Assembly: GCA_016722505.1 (NCBI GenBank)
Contig: JADKJH010000002.1
Coordinates: 140,001 to 204,000 of the forward strand
Source: Holophagaceae bacterium
GTDB lineage: Bacteria > Acidobacteriota > Holophagae > Holophagales > Holophagaceae
Length of the DNA: 64,000 nt
Reading direction: 5' to 3'
Shown in pieces: positions 43,603-52,349 of the stretch. The position numbers and the translations under genes were made by a program. Every line of letters starts with the position of its first letter. Positions within the stretch are counted from its first letter, which is position 1. The notes under the pieces are model-generated. The model worked only from the letters and a program-made list of their open reading frames with translations. It did no database searches and had not been told where the DNA came from.

Positions 43603-44558
43603 GCATCCAGTTTATCTGGGAAGCTCAGCAACATCTGCCTTCGCCTTGCTCTAAGCTGATCGAGATTCAATAGTGCTCCCGTTGGTCCTGCGCGGTGGCA
43701 AAGCAGTGCGATGCAGCAACGATCTTCCAGCCGCATGAATAGCGCTGGGCCCGTGTAGGCGAGATGCTGCCAAAAATGCGCGGCTGCGGGAGTTGCATTG
43801 GGGGTGGATGGCATCGCCAACGGCAATTCCGTGGACAGGGATTCGATGATGTGGACGCCACTCAAGCCAAGCGGAATCCGCGCCAGGAGATCCGCGTAGG
43901 GCGAGGTGGCCCGCTGCAAACCAAGGCCCCAGCCATCTCCATCCGGATCTTTCGCCGTTTCGACGGCCATGCGGTCCGGCCACCGGGCCGCCATCCATTT
44001 CTGTAGCGATATTTCGAGTTGCCGTCTGGATGAACCAAAGCCCGCATGGCCGATCATGCCGGCTCTCGCATTGGCGTCGTGAGGCAGATGTGGGTCGGGC
44101 TCTGGGTAGGCCAGATCCGGTTCAGCCATCGCCCAGGCGGATGCATCCTGCCCTGCGGGAATAGGCGTGGGTGCTTCGTTCCAGGGAGCCGGGCTGAGGC
44201 CCGAAGTCGCGGCCCCCAGCTGTTTCCAGGAAAGCCCTAGTTCCATTTCCAGCAATTCTGCGATCAGGCGGTAGCCCAAATCCGAATAGGTGGAGACACC
44301 AATTTCAGCTTTCTTGAGCAGAGGATGGTCTCCTGGCAAACGGGTGCGCCCCAGCTGTGCCGCTAGAGGCTCCCCCGTGTAGGGAAGCCAGGGCGGAAGG
44401 CCCGCCGAATGGGAAAGCATCTGCCGGACCGTCAAAGGATCTTCGCGGCCATGAAAGCCCAACTGCCAGCGGCGATCCGCGTCAAAATCCAGATAGGCAT
44501 GGGCCAGCGGGGCCGTTACCAACGGCTTAGCGAGCGATGCCAGATCGTAGAAGGTCAC
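43599..44558 (-). CDS. Serine hydrolase of the beta-lactamase/penicillin-binding family, short N-terminus
   Basis: The 319-aa product has the SxxK nucleophile motif as DLASLAKPLV, a Y-S-D in STYSDLGYRL at the second motif position, and MLSHSAGLPPWLPYTGEP, typical of class C beta-lactamase-like esterases/carboxypeptidases. Family members normally carry 40-60 residues before SxxK; here the start is only about 8 residues before the serine. That start is well fixed by a GTG overlapping the GNAT stop (GTGA), and the upstream sequence is a complete GNAT gene, so the shortness looks real. No signal peptide is visible, so it is probably cytoplasmic. Activity may be altered. Confidence 0.75.
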   Translation of the reverse strand: MTFYDLASLAKPLVTAPLAHAYLDFDADRRWQLGFHGREDPLTVRQMLSHSAGLPPWLPYTGEPLAAQLGRTRLPGDHPLLKKAEIGVSTYSDLGYRLIAELLEMELGLSWKQLGAATSGLSPAPWNEAPTPIPAGQDASAWAMAEPDLAYPEPDPHLPHDANARAGMIGHAGFGSSRRQLEISLQKWMAARWPDRMAVETAKDPDGDGWGLGLQRATSPYADLLARIPLGLSGVHIIESLSTELPLAMPSTPNATPAAAHFWQHLAYTGPALFMRLEDRCCIALLCHRAGPTGALLNLDQLRARRRQMLLSFPDKLDA

Positions 44559-44995
44559 GCCGGATCACCCGGATGCGCGTATGGCTCACGCGGCCACTTC
44601 CAGCCATTCTCGATCTTTTGCCAACCGATGTGTTCGTAGTAATGCTCGGCGATGACCGAAGCCTGGAGCACCCATTGCACATCGGGCCTTCCAAGGCTCT
44701 GGGCGCGTTCCAGGAGATCCCTGCCGAGCCCGTGTTTCTGGAAATCCGGATGCACCGCCAAATCGCAGATATAGCCGTCGTAGGCGTAATCAGTCCACCC
44801 TCGCAGTAGCGCCACAAGGCGTTGATCGTAGCTTTTATCCCGTTCTTCCCAAACGGTGAGCACCACATTGGAGCCCAGGAACATGCGCTTCAGGCGATCC
44901 AGATCCGACGTGGGCCGACGGAGCTTAGCCGCATCGTAAAGCTCCGCGATGGCCTTGGGTTGCGGCACGATGTCGCTGCGATGGATGAAAGGCAT
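44555..44995 (-). CDS. GNAT family N-acetyltransferase
   Basis: The 146-aa protein carries the acetyl-CoA binding pattern of the GNAT fold: LVALLRGWTDYAYDGYICDL (beta4), VHPDFQKHGLGRDLLERAQ (the Q/RxxGxG/A loop here as QKHGLG) and YYEHIGWQKIENGW at the end. The substrate is unknown. TGATG overlap with the upstream dehydrogenase and GTGA overlap with the downstream hydrolase make it the middle of a coupled run. In sugar-nucleotide pathways a Gfo/Idh/MocA enzyme next to an acetyltransferase is common, but this GNAT has no left-handed-helix domain. Confidence 0.85.
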   Translation of the reverse strand: MPFIHRSDIVPQPKAIAELYDAAKLRRPTSDLDRLKRMFLGSNVVLTVWEERDKSYDQRLVALLRGWTDYAYDGYICDLAVHPDFQKHGLGRDLLERAQSLGRPDVQWVLQASVIAEHYYEHIGWQKIENGWKWPREPYAHPGDPA

Positions 44996-45960
44996 CAGAC
45001 TTCACCCATCGCCACGAGGCTCGCCGCCACAGCCCTTTGCACCAGGTCCGCGACGCGCATCGCTTCCATGCCATCGGCCCAGGAAACATAGTCCTGGCCG
45101 CGCCCAAGGCAGGCCTCATAGAAAGCCTCGATTTCAAGTTTCAGGGGTTCACCTTCTTCGATGTCAACAATCTCCGGGACGACTTCGGGGCCGTGTTCAC
45201 CCATCTTCAAGCGCAGGATTTCGAGTTTCTGCGCGGCGAAATCCAGGCTGGCGTATTCCTGGTGGCCAAAGGCGCGAAGGGTGCGCTCTTTCTTGCGCGC
45301 CACGCGGCTGGCGGTGACCGTGGCGAAGGCGCCTCCTTCGAACTTGAGCCGGGCATTCACCAAGTCCGGAACCTTGGTGAGCACGGGAACGCCGACAGCT
45401 TCCACATCCACCACGGGCCGCTGCACCAGCGCCATCAGCAGATCGAGATCATGGATCATCACATCCATCACCACATCCACTTCCAGCGAGCGCATGGGAA
45501 AGGGCGAAACCCGGACGGTCTCGATGAACTTGGGTTTGAAGCCAGCGGCGCGAAGGGCCACTACGGCAGGATTGAAGCGTTCAAGGTGGCCTACGCAGGC
45601 CACAAGGCTCGGATTTATTTTCCGCGCCAGCCCCAAAGCCACCAGCAGCGCCTCACCCTCCACAAGGGTCGCCGCCAGGGGTTTTTCCATGAGCATGTGT
45701 TTACCGGCCTTCAGGGCCTCCAGGCCGATGGCATGGTGCAGGCCTGTGGGAGCCGCGATCTGCACGGCGTCAATCTCAGGAAGGATCTCCGCCAATGTTG
45801 ACACCCAGCGCGTCTCGAATTTCTCTGCGATTTCGTTTCCGCGCTCAGCGGAAGGGTCCACGACCGCCACCAATTCCGCAACTTCTGAACTGGATGCGAT
45901 CCTGGCATGGTGCTGGCCCAGGTGCCCCACACCCACCACTGCAACGCGCAATTTGGCCAT
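44995..45960 (-). CDS. Gfo/Idh/MocA family oxidoreductase
   Basis: NAD(P)-dependent sugar- or cyclitol-type dehydrogenase. The 321-aa product begins MAKLRVAVVGVGHLGQHHAR with the Rossmann GxGxxG, has IAAPTGLHHAIGLEALKAGK and MLMEKPLA (the EKP motif), and MDVMIHDLDLLMAL in the catalytic C-terminal domain (HDxD-type). ATG 45960 is preferred over 45975 because GGAGG lies 5-6 nt before it. Members with this HDLDLLMAL pattern often sit in lipid A or surface sugar gene sets; no such genes are adjacent here. First gene of a four-gene coupled run. Confidence 0.9.
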   Translation of the reverse strand: MAKLRVAVVGVGHLGQHHARIASSSEVAELVAVVDPSAERGNEIAEKFETRWVSTLAEILPEIDAVQIAAPTGLHHAIGLEALKAGKHMLMEKPLAATLVEGEALLVALGLARKINPSLVACVGHLERFNPAVVALRAAGFKPKFIETVRVSPFPMRSLEVDVVMDVMIHDLDLLMALVQRPVVDVEAVGVPVLTKVPDLVNARLKFEGGAFATVTASRVARKKERTLRAFGHQEYASLDFAAQKLEILRLKMGEHGPEVVPEIVDIEEGEPLKLEIEAFYEACLGRGQDYVSWADGMEAMRVADLVQRAVAASLVAMGEV

Positions 45961-46077
45961 GAAGACCTCCATCAACAGTGTAGGCGGGCCTCGCCGGAAA
46001 ATCGCCGGTCCGGGAAATTCCTCGATTCAGCTTCTATGGGGATGAGGCGTTAAGCTATTGGATTCTTCGAGGTCCAC

Positions 46078-46557
46078 ATGCCCGCATTTGATGCAATCTC
46101 TCTTATTAAATGGCTCCACTTCATCCTGCTGTCCATAGCTGGCGGCGGCGCGGTCGTGGCGCTGTTGCTTTCAGGCTTCGAGGATGAGCGCGAGGATCTC
46201 CGCGGCCTGGCCGCGACCATTTGGAAGCGCACTGTGAGCTGGGGTTTCCGGCTAGCGCTGGTGGTTGGCATCGGCGCGCTGCTCATCCACATGAGGAACG
46301 GAAACAATCTGCTGCTTGAGCACTACATGCACGTCAAGCTGACCCTGGTGCTGATCATCCTGGCTTGTTCCGAAATGGCGCCAAGGGGACTGGCAGTGGG
46401 CAAGCGCGGCGCAGCGATGATGGCCCTGCTGCTCTTTTTGCTAACCAGCTTCGTCGTGTACAACCAAAATATCTTCGGCAAAAAAGCAAAGGCTTCGCCT
46501 ATGCCAGTGCCGATGGCCCAGACCGCGCCCGATGGCGCCATGCACACCGACCGTTGA
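46078..46557 (+). CDS. Integral membrane protein of unknown function
   Basis: ATG 46078 has GAGG 6 nt upstream. The 159-aa product has about four hydrophobic helices (WLHFILLSIAGGGAVVALLL, then RLALVVGIGALLIHM, LTLVLIILACSEM, AAMMALLLFLLTSFVVYN) and histidines at the ends of helices (KWLHFILL, EHYMHVKL). This resembles small haem- or copper-linked membrane proteins of the CopD/SirB2 sort, but the match is by eye only. It diverges from the dehydrogenase run, and its end overlaps the open frame of the downstream peptidase. Confidence 0.7.
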   Translation: MPAFDAISLIKWLHFILLSIAGGGAVVALLLSGFEDEREDLRGLAATIWKRTVSWGFRLALVVGIGALLIHMRNGNNLLLEHYMHVKLTLVLIILACSEMAPRGLAVGKRGAAMMALLLFLLTSFVVYNQNIFGKKAKASPMPVPMAQTAPDGAMHTDR

Positions 46558-46606
46558 TCCATTGATCCACTGGCATTGCCCACGCCTGGCCCTGCCAGGC
46601 GCAGCA

Positions 46607-48265
46607 ATGGCATGCATGGCGGCGTATGTGGTGGCATGCGTGGTGGTGTGCCCGGCACTAACGGCGGGTGATTGGCCGCGTACCATTCCAGAAACCTCCC
46701 ATCACGCACGCACCAGCACCGTGGCGGAGGTGCGCGGCTTTATGGCCGCGCTGTCCCGCCGCGATCCGGCGCTTGTGGCTTACCACCCCAAACATGCACC
46801 GTCGGCAACCGAGGCCGGAAAGCCGCTGCTGGCCTGGCGTCTGCCTGCTACCTCGAAGGACGCTGTGCGCGTCTACCTCAATGCCAATATCCACGCGGGG
46901 GAAGTGGAAGGCAAGGAGGCGATGCAGCTCATCGTTCGGGAATTCCTGCAAGGTCTGCATCCCGAAGCGCGGAAGCATCTCGACCTGGTGATCTGTCCGG
47001 CCTACAACGCGGATGGCACAGATGCCCTGGATCCGGCCATCCGCAAGTACCAGCCCAATCCCGAAAGCGGCGTGGGCCGCCGCGAGAATGCCCGAGGCCT
47101 GGACCTCAACCGTGATCTGATGAAGGCTCAAACAGCCAACACACGCTGGTTCCTGGCCATGCTCCAGGACTTCGATCCGGCGGTGGTCTTCGATCTGCAC
47201 ACCACCAACGGCAGCTATCACGGCTTCCACCTGACCTATTCGCCAAGCCTGGCTCTGGGCGCGGACCCAGCCCTGCTGGCCTTCAACCGCCAATTGTTGA
47301 TCGAAGTACGCGACGGATTGAAGAGCAAAGGGCTTCCCACGTACGACTATGGAAATTTCCGCCCTGAGCATTTGAAGCCCGGCGAGCGGCCCACAGGCTG
47401 GGAGACCTTCGATTTCCGGCCACGATACCTTAGCAATTATCCCGGTCTTCAAAACCGGCTGGCGATCCTCTCCGAAGCCTACGTGTACCGCCCCTACCCG
47501 GAGCGCATCGCGGATACGCGGACTTTCGTGCTGGCCTGCCTGGACTGGATCTCCGCCCACCGTAATGAGGTGCGGCATGTCACCGAAAATGCCCGCCAGC
47601 ATTGGATGGAAGGTTGGAAGTCAAATTCCCCGGCTTTGCCGCTCTCGGCAGAATTCGCCCTCACTGAAAACTATTCCTTCGATGTGGTGCAGCCCTTAAA
47701 GGATGCCGAGGGCCGTGTCGCGGGCGAAACCGCCCGCATCGCCATGGAGCTACCCAGTTTCGTAAGCTGGACGCCCCGGAATTTCGTCACTGTGCCGATG
47801 GGCTTCCTGATCGATGCGGCCTACGCTTTCAAGGTGCGGCCGGTGCTGGAGGCCCATGGCATCAAAATCCTGCCTGGATCCACGAGGCCCAAATCCCCGC
47901 TGAATTTCTTCCACGAAACTGATCGCAAGGTTGCCGCCCAGACTTTCCAAGGCAGCATAAGCCTCACGCTGAAGGGTGCCTGGCGATCTGATGAATCTCC
48001 GCGTCCCATGGCACCGCGGTGGACACAGGAAGACCTGGATCTGGCGCTCTACGTGTCATTGAACCAGCCGCTAGGCCGGATCGCCTTCTACCTGCTGGAT
48101 CCCCGCAGCCCTGATGGATTGGTATTTTGGGGCTTCTTCCACGAAAGCCTGCTGCGCGGCGACGGCGCCTGGGGCGAGCCCCTGCGCTTTCCGATTGTGG
48201 CGGTAGGTGGTGCGAGTGAAGCCGCAGGAGCAGCCCCGAAATCGCCTGATAAAAGGATGGAATGA
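46607..48265 (+). CDS. Exported M14-family zinc carboxypeptidase
   Basis: Metallocarboxypeptidase. The zinc ligands are visible as NANIHAGEVEGKEAMQL (HxxE) and, ~150 residues later, the third ligand in VFDLHTTNGSY. VICPAYNADGTDAL and ENARGLDLNRDLMKAQ carry the substrate-binding Arg/Asn region of M14. The open frame begins at 46532 inside the upstream gene; I choose ATG 46607 because it starts a signal peptide (MACMAAYVVACVVVCPALTA), giving 552 aa, although no strong ribosome site is seen. The C-terminal ~200 residues are not recognised. Periplasmic or secreted peptide degradation is likely. Confidence 0.85.
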   Translation: MACMAAYVVACVVVCPALTAGDWPRTIPETSHHARTSTVAEVRGFMAALSRRDPALVAYHPKHAPSATEAGKPLLAWRLPATSKDAVRVYLNANIHAGEVEGKEAMQLIVREFLQGLHPEARKHLDLVICPAYNADGTDALDPAIRKYQPNPESGVGRRENARGLDLNRDLMKAQTANTRWFLAMLQDFDPAVVFDLHTTNGSYHGFHLTYSPSLALGADPALLAFNRQLLIEVRDGLKSKGLPTYDYGNFRPEHLKPGERPTGWETFDFRPRYLSNYPGLQNRLAILSEAYVYRPYPERIADTRTFVLACLDWISAHRNEVRHVTENARQHWMEGWKSNSPALPLSAEFALTENYSFDVVQPLKDAEGRVAGETARIAMELPSFVSWTPRNFVTVPMGFLIDAAYAFKVRPVLEAHGIKILPGSTRPKSPLNFFHETDRKVAAQTFQGSISLTLKGAWRSDESPRPMAPRWTQEDLDLALYVSLNQPLGRIAFYLLDPRSPDGLVFWGFFHESLLRGDGAWGEPLRFPIVAVGGASEAAGAAPKSPDKRME

Positions 48266-48321
48266 ACTAATCTGAGACTCAGTCTTGGTGTATGCTTTGT
48301 TCCTCTTCTTAGGAGAAACCA

Positions 48322-48897
48322 ATGCGCATAACCGGCCTCCTTCTCACACTCGGCCTGTCCCTCGCAGCTCAGACTCCAGCTCCCAAGCCCAGCACCGCCC
48401 CTACCGCCGAACCCACCATCGGCGTCGCTATTGATGGCACCTACCAGTGGGTGCCCGCCCAGTTCATCTCCGCCGCCGAAGCCATGCCCGAAGACAAATT
48501 CGACTGGGCTCCCACCCAGGGCGAATTCAAAGATGCGCGGACCTTCGCCCAGCAGGTCAAGCACGTGGCCGCTGTGAACTATTTCGTGGGCGCCACCATC
48601 CTAGACGAGAAGCCCCCTGCGGAAGTGGGCGACCCCGAGAAGGGTCCCACCGGTCTCAAGACTAAGGCCGAGATCATGGCCTACTTGAAAGGCTCCTTTG
48701 TCTACGCCCGCAAGGCCGTGCAGGGCATCAATGCGAAGAACGGCACCAAGGCTTTGAAGAGCCCCTTCGGCGAAGGCACCACCACACCTCTGGGCCTAGC
48801 CACCCTCCTGGCCTTCCACGGCATGGACCACTATGGCCAGATGGTGATCTATCTCCGCACGAACGGGATCATCCCCCCGGCGAGCCGGAAGAAGTAG
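48322..48897 (+). CDS. Exported DinB-like four-helix protein
   Basis: ATG 48322 follows AGGAG by 7 nt and starts a short signal peptide (MRITGLLLTLGLSLAAQ). The mature ~170 residues have the DinB/YfiT pattern: QWVPAQFISAAEAMPEDKFD, FAQQVKHVAAVNYFVGA with a metal-binding-type His, and LATLLAFHGMDHYGQMVIYL with further histidines. DinB-fold proteins bind a metal through such a histidine triad and often act as thiol-dependent transferases. An exported version is frequent in Acidobacteria-like genomes. Substrate unknown. Confidence 0.85.
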   Translation: MRITGLLLTLGLSLAAQTPAPKPSTAPTAEPTIGVAIDGTYQWVPAQFISAAEAMPEDKFDWAPTQGEFKDARTFAQQVKHVAAVNYFVGATILDEKPPAEVGDPEKGPTGLKTKAEIMAYLKGSFVYARKAVQGINAKNGTKALKSPFGEGTTTPLGLATLLAFHGMDHYGQMVIYLRTNGIIPPASRKK

Positions 48898-49420
48898 GCC
48901 TAATCGGGGCCACACCAGGGCTACTGCGCCGAGGGTGCGGAACCCGAGGGCCGCCACCAGCTCAGCGAGACAGAGAGTCAGCTTTTCGATGCCCACCCGA
49001 ATGCGGTCTTGGCCATACCGAGCGGCACCTCTAGAAATCCTGCTGCTCTCGTGGGTGAGCCCCTGGGAAAAGCCAACGGCGGGGCCTGTCCCTGCGTGAA
49101 GGAAGCACCACCAGGGCTCGCTGAAGCGTGGAATTGTGTGACTCGTTCCAGACCTAATTTCCCAGGTCCGGGATCACGGGCGGATTGTTCCACCAGGGCT
49201 ACTTATGAATTCCCATCAATCTTGGGCAGCCGAGCCCGATCATCTTGATGAAACCGGATCACCGCAGCTCCCAACCCATGGCCCCTCTCTGGGTGGTCTC
49301 CAGGGGAGACAGCGGAATCTGGCTTTTGGATCACAAAAGAACCGAGAGTCAGATCCGAACGTGATCCATACCCTGATCAGAAAACGTGACTGAAGTCATA
49401 GGACCAGGCCGAAAAGGTGC
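48898..49420. other. Long intergenic region with short direct repeats
   Basis: Between the DinB-like gene and the ompW promoter I find no convincing gene; open frames here lack ribosome sites and family motifs. CACCAGGGCTACT occurs at 48913-48925 and 49191-49203, with a shorter copy (CACCAGGGCT) at 49109-49118. Several GATC-centred words (GGATCAC, TGATCC, TGATCA) cluster at 49230-49380. The region may hold degraded sequence or an operator cluster. Confidence 0.4.
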
Positions 49421-49448
49421 TTGAAAATGATGATCGAAATTATATTAT
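49421..49448 (+). promoter_or_regulatory. Sigma-70-like promoter upstream of ompW
   Basis: TTGAAA (49421-49426), a 16-bp spacer and TATTAT (49443-49448) in a markedly AT-rich stretch. Transcription would start near 49455, leaving a 5' leader of about 190 nt before the ompW start, long enough for post-transcriptional control. Confidence 0.5.
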
Positions 49449-49647
49449 TACGAAAGTGGTAACTTTTTAGAAACATCCTGACGTACATCCGGAAACACAC
49501 GGACTAGGCGACTTGCCTGGTCATGGATTTCATTGCCCCAATAGCCTCCAGGTGAACGCCATCACCCCCCACCTTCTGACTCGCAGGCCTCCCCTCGCAC
49601 CATCCACCCCCTGGGACGATTCCCAGGCCTCCTCTTTAGGAGCACTC

Positions 49648-50277
49648 GTGAAACCCGTTCTTCCCCTCCTCGGCATCACCTTGGCGGCAGCCGCCGCCAC
49701 GCCCCTCAGCGCCCAGGCCTCACCATGGTTGGTCCGGTTCCGGGCCGTGGCTATCCAGCCCGCGGATAAATCGGACGCCATCCCCTCCCTCAGCGTCCCG
49801 GCTGACGCGATCCACGTGAGCAAGAAGACCATCCCCGAGGTGGACATCAGCTATTTCTTCACACCGAATTTCTCTGCCGAGCTGATCCTCACCTACCCTC
49901 AAGAGCACGACGTGACGCTTTCTGGAACCAAGCTCGGGACCTTCAAGCACCTTCCCCCGACCCTAACGGCGCAATGGCACTTCCTCCCCGGAGCGGCTTT
50001 CGATCCCTATCTTGGCGCTGGTGTGAACCTGACCTTGATCTCGGGTGTCAGCCTGGCGGTTCCCGGGGTGGGGCCGCTGGACCTCAGCAGCAGTAGCCTG
50101 GGAGGTGCGGTCCAAGTGGGCGCGGACATCAAGCTGAGCGGCAGTTGGTTCCTCAATGTCGACGCGAAATACGTGAAGTTGAAGAGCGACGTCAAGCTCA
50201 AAGCCTCCGGTGCCAAGGTCAGCACAGTGAACGTGGATCCCTGGCTGATTGGGGTCGGCATCGGCTACCGGTTTTGA
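49648..50277 (+). CDS. OmpW family outer membrane protein
   Basis: Small eight-stranded beta-barrel porin. GTG 49648 follows AGGAG by 6 nt and starts a signal peptide (VKPVLPLLGITLAAAAATPLSA), giving 209 aa; the open frame to 49513 lacks both. The mature sequence shows SPWLVRFRAVAIQPAD, VDISYFFTPNFSAELILTYP, LPPTLTAQWHFLP, FDPYLGAGVNLTLI and a C-terminal ...VGIGYRF with the terminal aromatic needed for outer membrane insertion, all in the OmpW pattern. OmpW-like channels pass small hydrophobic compounds and respond to oxygen or stress. A strong terminator follows. Confidence 0.92.
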   Translation: MKPVLPLLGITLAAAAATPLSAQASPWLVRFRAVAIQPADKSDAIPSLSVPADAIHVSKKTIPEVDISYFFTPNFSAELILTYPQEHDVTLSGTKLGTFKHLPPTLTAQWHFLPGAAFDPYLGAGVNLTLISGVSLAVPGVGPLDLSSSSLGGAVQVGADIKLSGSWFLNVDAKYVKLKSDVKLKASGAKVSTVNVDPWLIGVGIGYRF

Positions 50278-50284
50278 TGCTTAT

Positions 50285-50324
50285 TGATGAAAGCGCCCGG
50301 CCATCCAGCCGGGCGCTTTCATCA
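50285..50324 (+). terminator. Strong hairpin terminator after ompW
   Basis: A perfect 17-bp stem (50285-50301 with 50308-50324) closes a 6-nt CATCCA loop with the GC-rich core GCGCCCGGC. It starts 8 bp after the ompW stop. The T run is only three bases within the stem, so it may act also as an mRNA-stabilising hairpin. Confidence 0.75.
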
Positions 50325-50348
50325 GCGCATCCATCAAGGAGCCCACTG

Positions 50349-50747
50349 ATGCCCTACTTCTTGTGGTCCCCCGAACTCAGCATCGGGATAAAGGAAATCG
50401 ACCTCCAGCACAAATCGCTGATCCAAGCGGTGAACGCCCTCTACGATGCGTTCCAAAGCGAAGAGGGTGAGCGGGACTTGTCCTGGATCATCCATTTCCT
50501 GGCCAACTATACCGTCGAGCATTTCGCCACCGAGGAAGCTCTCATGGAACGCATCGGTTATCCGCGATTCAATGAACACCTGCGGTTGCACGAGGAACTG
50601 CTCCAGCAGGTCGGAGCCTTCCTGGCGAAGTTCAATGCTGGGACTGCGGGAATCTCCGAGGATCTCCTGGAATTTCTGAAACAGTGGCTGCTGGTCCACA
50701 TCGGCAGCGAGGATAAGACCCTCGCCAAACATGTGCGCGGCCTATAA
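50349..50747 (+). CDS. Bacteriohemerythrin
   Basis: Di-iron oxygen-binding protein of the hemerythrin family. The 132-aa product from ATG 50349 (AAGGAG 8 nt upstream) has the iron ligands in order: WSPELSIGIKEIDLQHKSLI, NYTVEHFATEEALM, FNEHLRLHEELL and LLVHIGSEDKTLAKHV. It could buffer or sense oxygen in a microaerobic or anaerobic cell, matching an oxygen-sensitive fumarase elsewhere in the window (inference). It stands alone between the ompW terminator and convergent peptidase gene; the longer open frame upstream runs through ompW and is not real. Confidence 0.95.
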   Translation: MPYFLWSPELSIGIKEIDLQHKSLIQAVNALYDAFQSEEGERDLSWIIHFLANYTVEHFATEEALMERIGYPRFNEHLRLHEELLQQVGAFLAKFNAGTAGISEDLLEFLKQWLLVHIGSEDKTLAKHVRGL

Positions 50748-50811
50748 GGACCGCTCTGTAGTCCACCAGGTAAATAAAGCTGCTGTGTCCGCACCGAAAG
50801 CTGGTTCGCTG

Positions 50812-52233
50812 CTACCGCAGCGTCCCCTCCATCTCGGCCAGCACATATGCCATGATGCCGACCGCTGCGATGTTCTTCTGCATGTCGAGTTTGATGATCT
50901 TGTCGAAGGTGTCGGCTTTGGTATGGTGGATTTCCCAATAGTGGGTGGTGTCATGGCTGACGCCAATGCCGGGGACGCCTTCGTTGACCGTGGGCCCCAC
51001 GTCGGTGCCGCTGCCACCCATCTCCATCTTGGCGGCATCCAACGGCTCCAGGAGCGGCGAGAAGGACTTCAGCAGGGCCAAGCCTTTTTCGGCACGGGCC
51101 TTTTCTTCGGGTGAAGTGGTGCTGGTTTTGTTGCGTCCTTCGCCGTGAAGATCTAGCGAGAAGCCCTTCACTGGACCGTTGCCGCTGTCGCTTTCCAGAG
51201 CCGCGACAAGGTTCCCTAACTCAGCCTTGTGGGCATCGCGGTAGCCTTTGCCGCCGAAATCGCCATTCTCTTCATTGGTGAAAAAAACCACCCGGACGGT
51301 GCGCTTCGGCTTTAGGCCTGAATCAAGAATCGCCTTGGCGGCGCCCAAGGAGATCATGCAGCCCACGCCGTCGTCCTGGGCTCCCTGCCCCACATCCCAG
51401 CTGTCGAGATGGCCGCTCAGGAGCACCACTTCCTTGGGGTTTCCAGAACCAGGAATCTCGCCTACGACATTGGCCGATGGCTGGTTGGGTATGAGTTCGT
51501 TCTCCATCTCCAGATGCATCTTAATGCGCTCACCGCGTTGGGCCATGCGCCGCATCATGGTGGAATTCTCGATGGTCACCGCGGCGGAGGGAATTTTCGG
51601 CAGCTTTTCGTCGTAGGCCAAAGTTCCCGTATGCGGGGTATCGAAGCTGAGGCTCCCCACCGAACGCACCAAGGACGCCACCGCACCATATTTCGCCGCG
51701 CGGGAAGCACCCACCACACGGTAGCCAACGGTCTTCCCATAACCGGCGAAGGGCACATCGTAGAGCACGATCTTGCCCTTGACGCCCGCTTCGCCAAGCT
51801 TGTCCAGCTCGTCGAAACTGCCCACCACCACCACGTCTGCGGTGATGCCGCCCGTTGGCGTAGGCACGCTCATGCCAAGCCCCAAGATGGACAGTTCGTG
51901 CCGCTGGGGTGAAGTCGTCCAGGCTTTTTCAACTCCGCGCTTCCAGTAGGGCACGAGAATTTTTTCCGTGTGCACGTTCTGCAGGCCATCGGCCTTCATG
52001 GTTTTCACCGCCCAGGCAATGGCCTGGTCCAGCCGCTCGGAGCCGCTGATGCGGTTGCCCACCTGGTCACAGAGCTCGCCCAGCTGGTCATAGGCCGTGG
52101 AAGATTGCAGCGAAGCGCCCAATATCCGCGCCGCAGCCGGACGAAAACGATCTGCTGACTCTTGCGCAGTGGCCGCGAATGGAATCATCTGAATCAACGA
52201 AGCTACAAGCACTGCCTTGATCATCGCGCGCAT
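50812..52233 (-). CDS. Exported M28-family aminopeptidase
   Basis: Di-zinc aminopeptidase. ATG 52233 with AGGAG 7-8 nt upstream gives 473 aa beginning with a signal peptide (MIKAVLVASLIQMIPFAATA). The zinc/catalytic positions fit M28: LLSGHLDSWDVGQGAQDDGVG (shown in part: LSGHLDSWD and GAQDDGVG), FFTNEENGDFGGKGY, LESDSGNG and the final HHTKADTFDKI. A PA-domain-like insertion (residues ~130-240) precedes the catalytic core. Third of three minus-strand genes for exported proteins; converges with the hemerythrin gene. Confidence 0.92.
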   Translation of the reverse strand: MRAMIKAVLVASLIQMIPFAATAQESADRFRPAAARILGASLQSSTAYDQLGELCDQVGNRISGSERLDQAIAWAVKTMKADGLQNVHTEKILVPYWKRGVEKAWTTSPQRHELSILGLGMSVPTPTGGITADVVVVGSFDELDKLGEAGVKGKIVLYDVPFAGYGKTVGYRVVGASRAAKYGAVASLVRSVGSLSFDTPHTGTLAYDEKLPKIPSAAVTIENSTMMRRMAQRGERIKMHLEMENELIPNQPSANVVGEIPGSGNPKEVVLLSGHLDSWDVGQGAQDDGVGCMISLGAAKAILDSGLKPKRTVRVVFFTNEENGDFGGKGYRDAHKAELGNLVAALESDSGNGPVKGFSLDLHGEGRNKTSTTSPEEKARAEKGLALLKSFSPLLEPLDAAKMEMGGSGTDVGPTVNEGVPGIGVSHDTTHYWEIHHTKADTFDKIIKLDMQKNIAAVGIMAYVLAEMEGTLR

Positions 52234-52349
52234 AAGGGATCTCCTGGCCCTCATGTTACTGGGTAGTGGCCGAGGAGAAAGGAAAAGCAGGAAAAGACTG
52301 TCGGATCGTCAACACCCGGGTCGAAGAGCGTGTCTCTCGCGGTTTATTT

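Noticed and set aside
48796..48996. Hydrophobic minus-strand frame overlapping the DinB-like gene's end
   Set aside because: A short stretch looks like a membrane helix, but half of it is antisense to a real gene and the start is unsupported.
49009..49248. 79-codon frame in the intergenic region
   Set aside because: No ribosome site, Pro/Ala/Arg-rich translation, overlaps the direct repeats.
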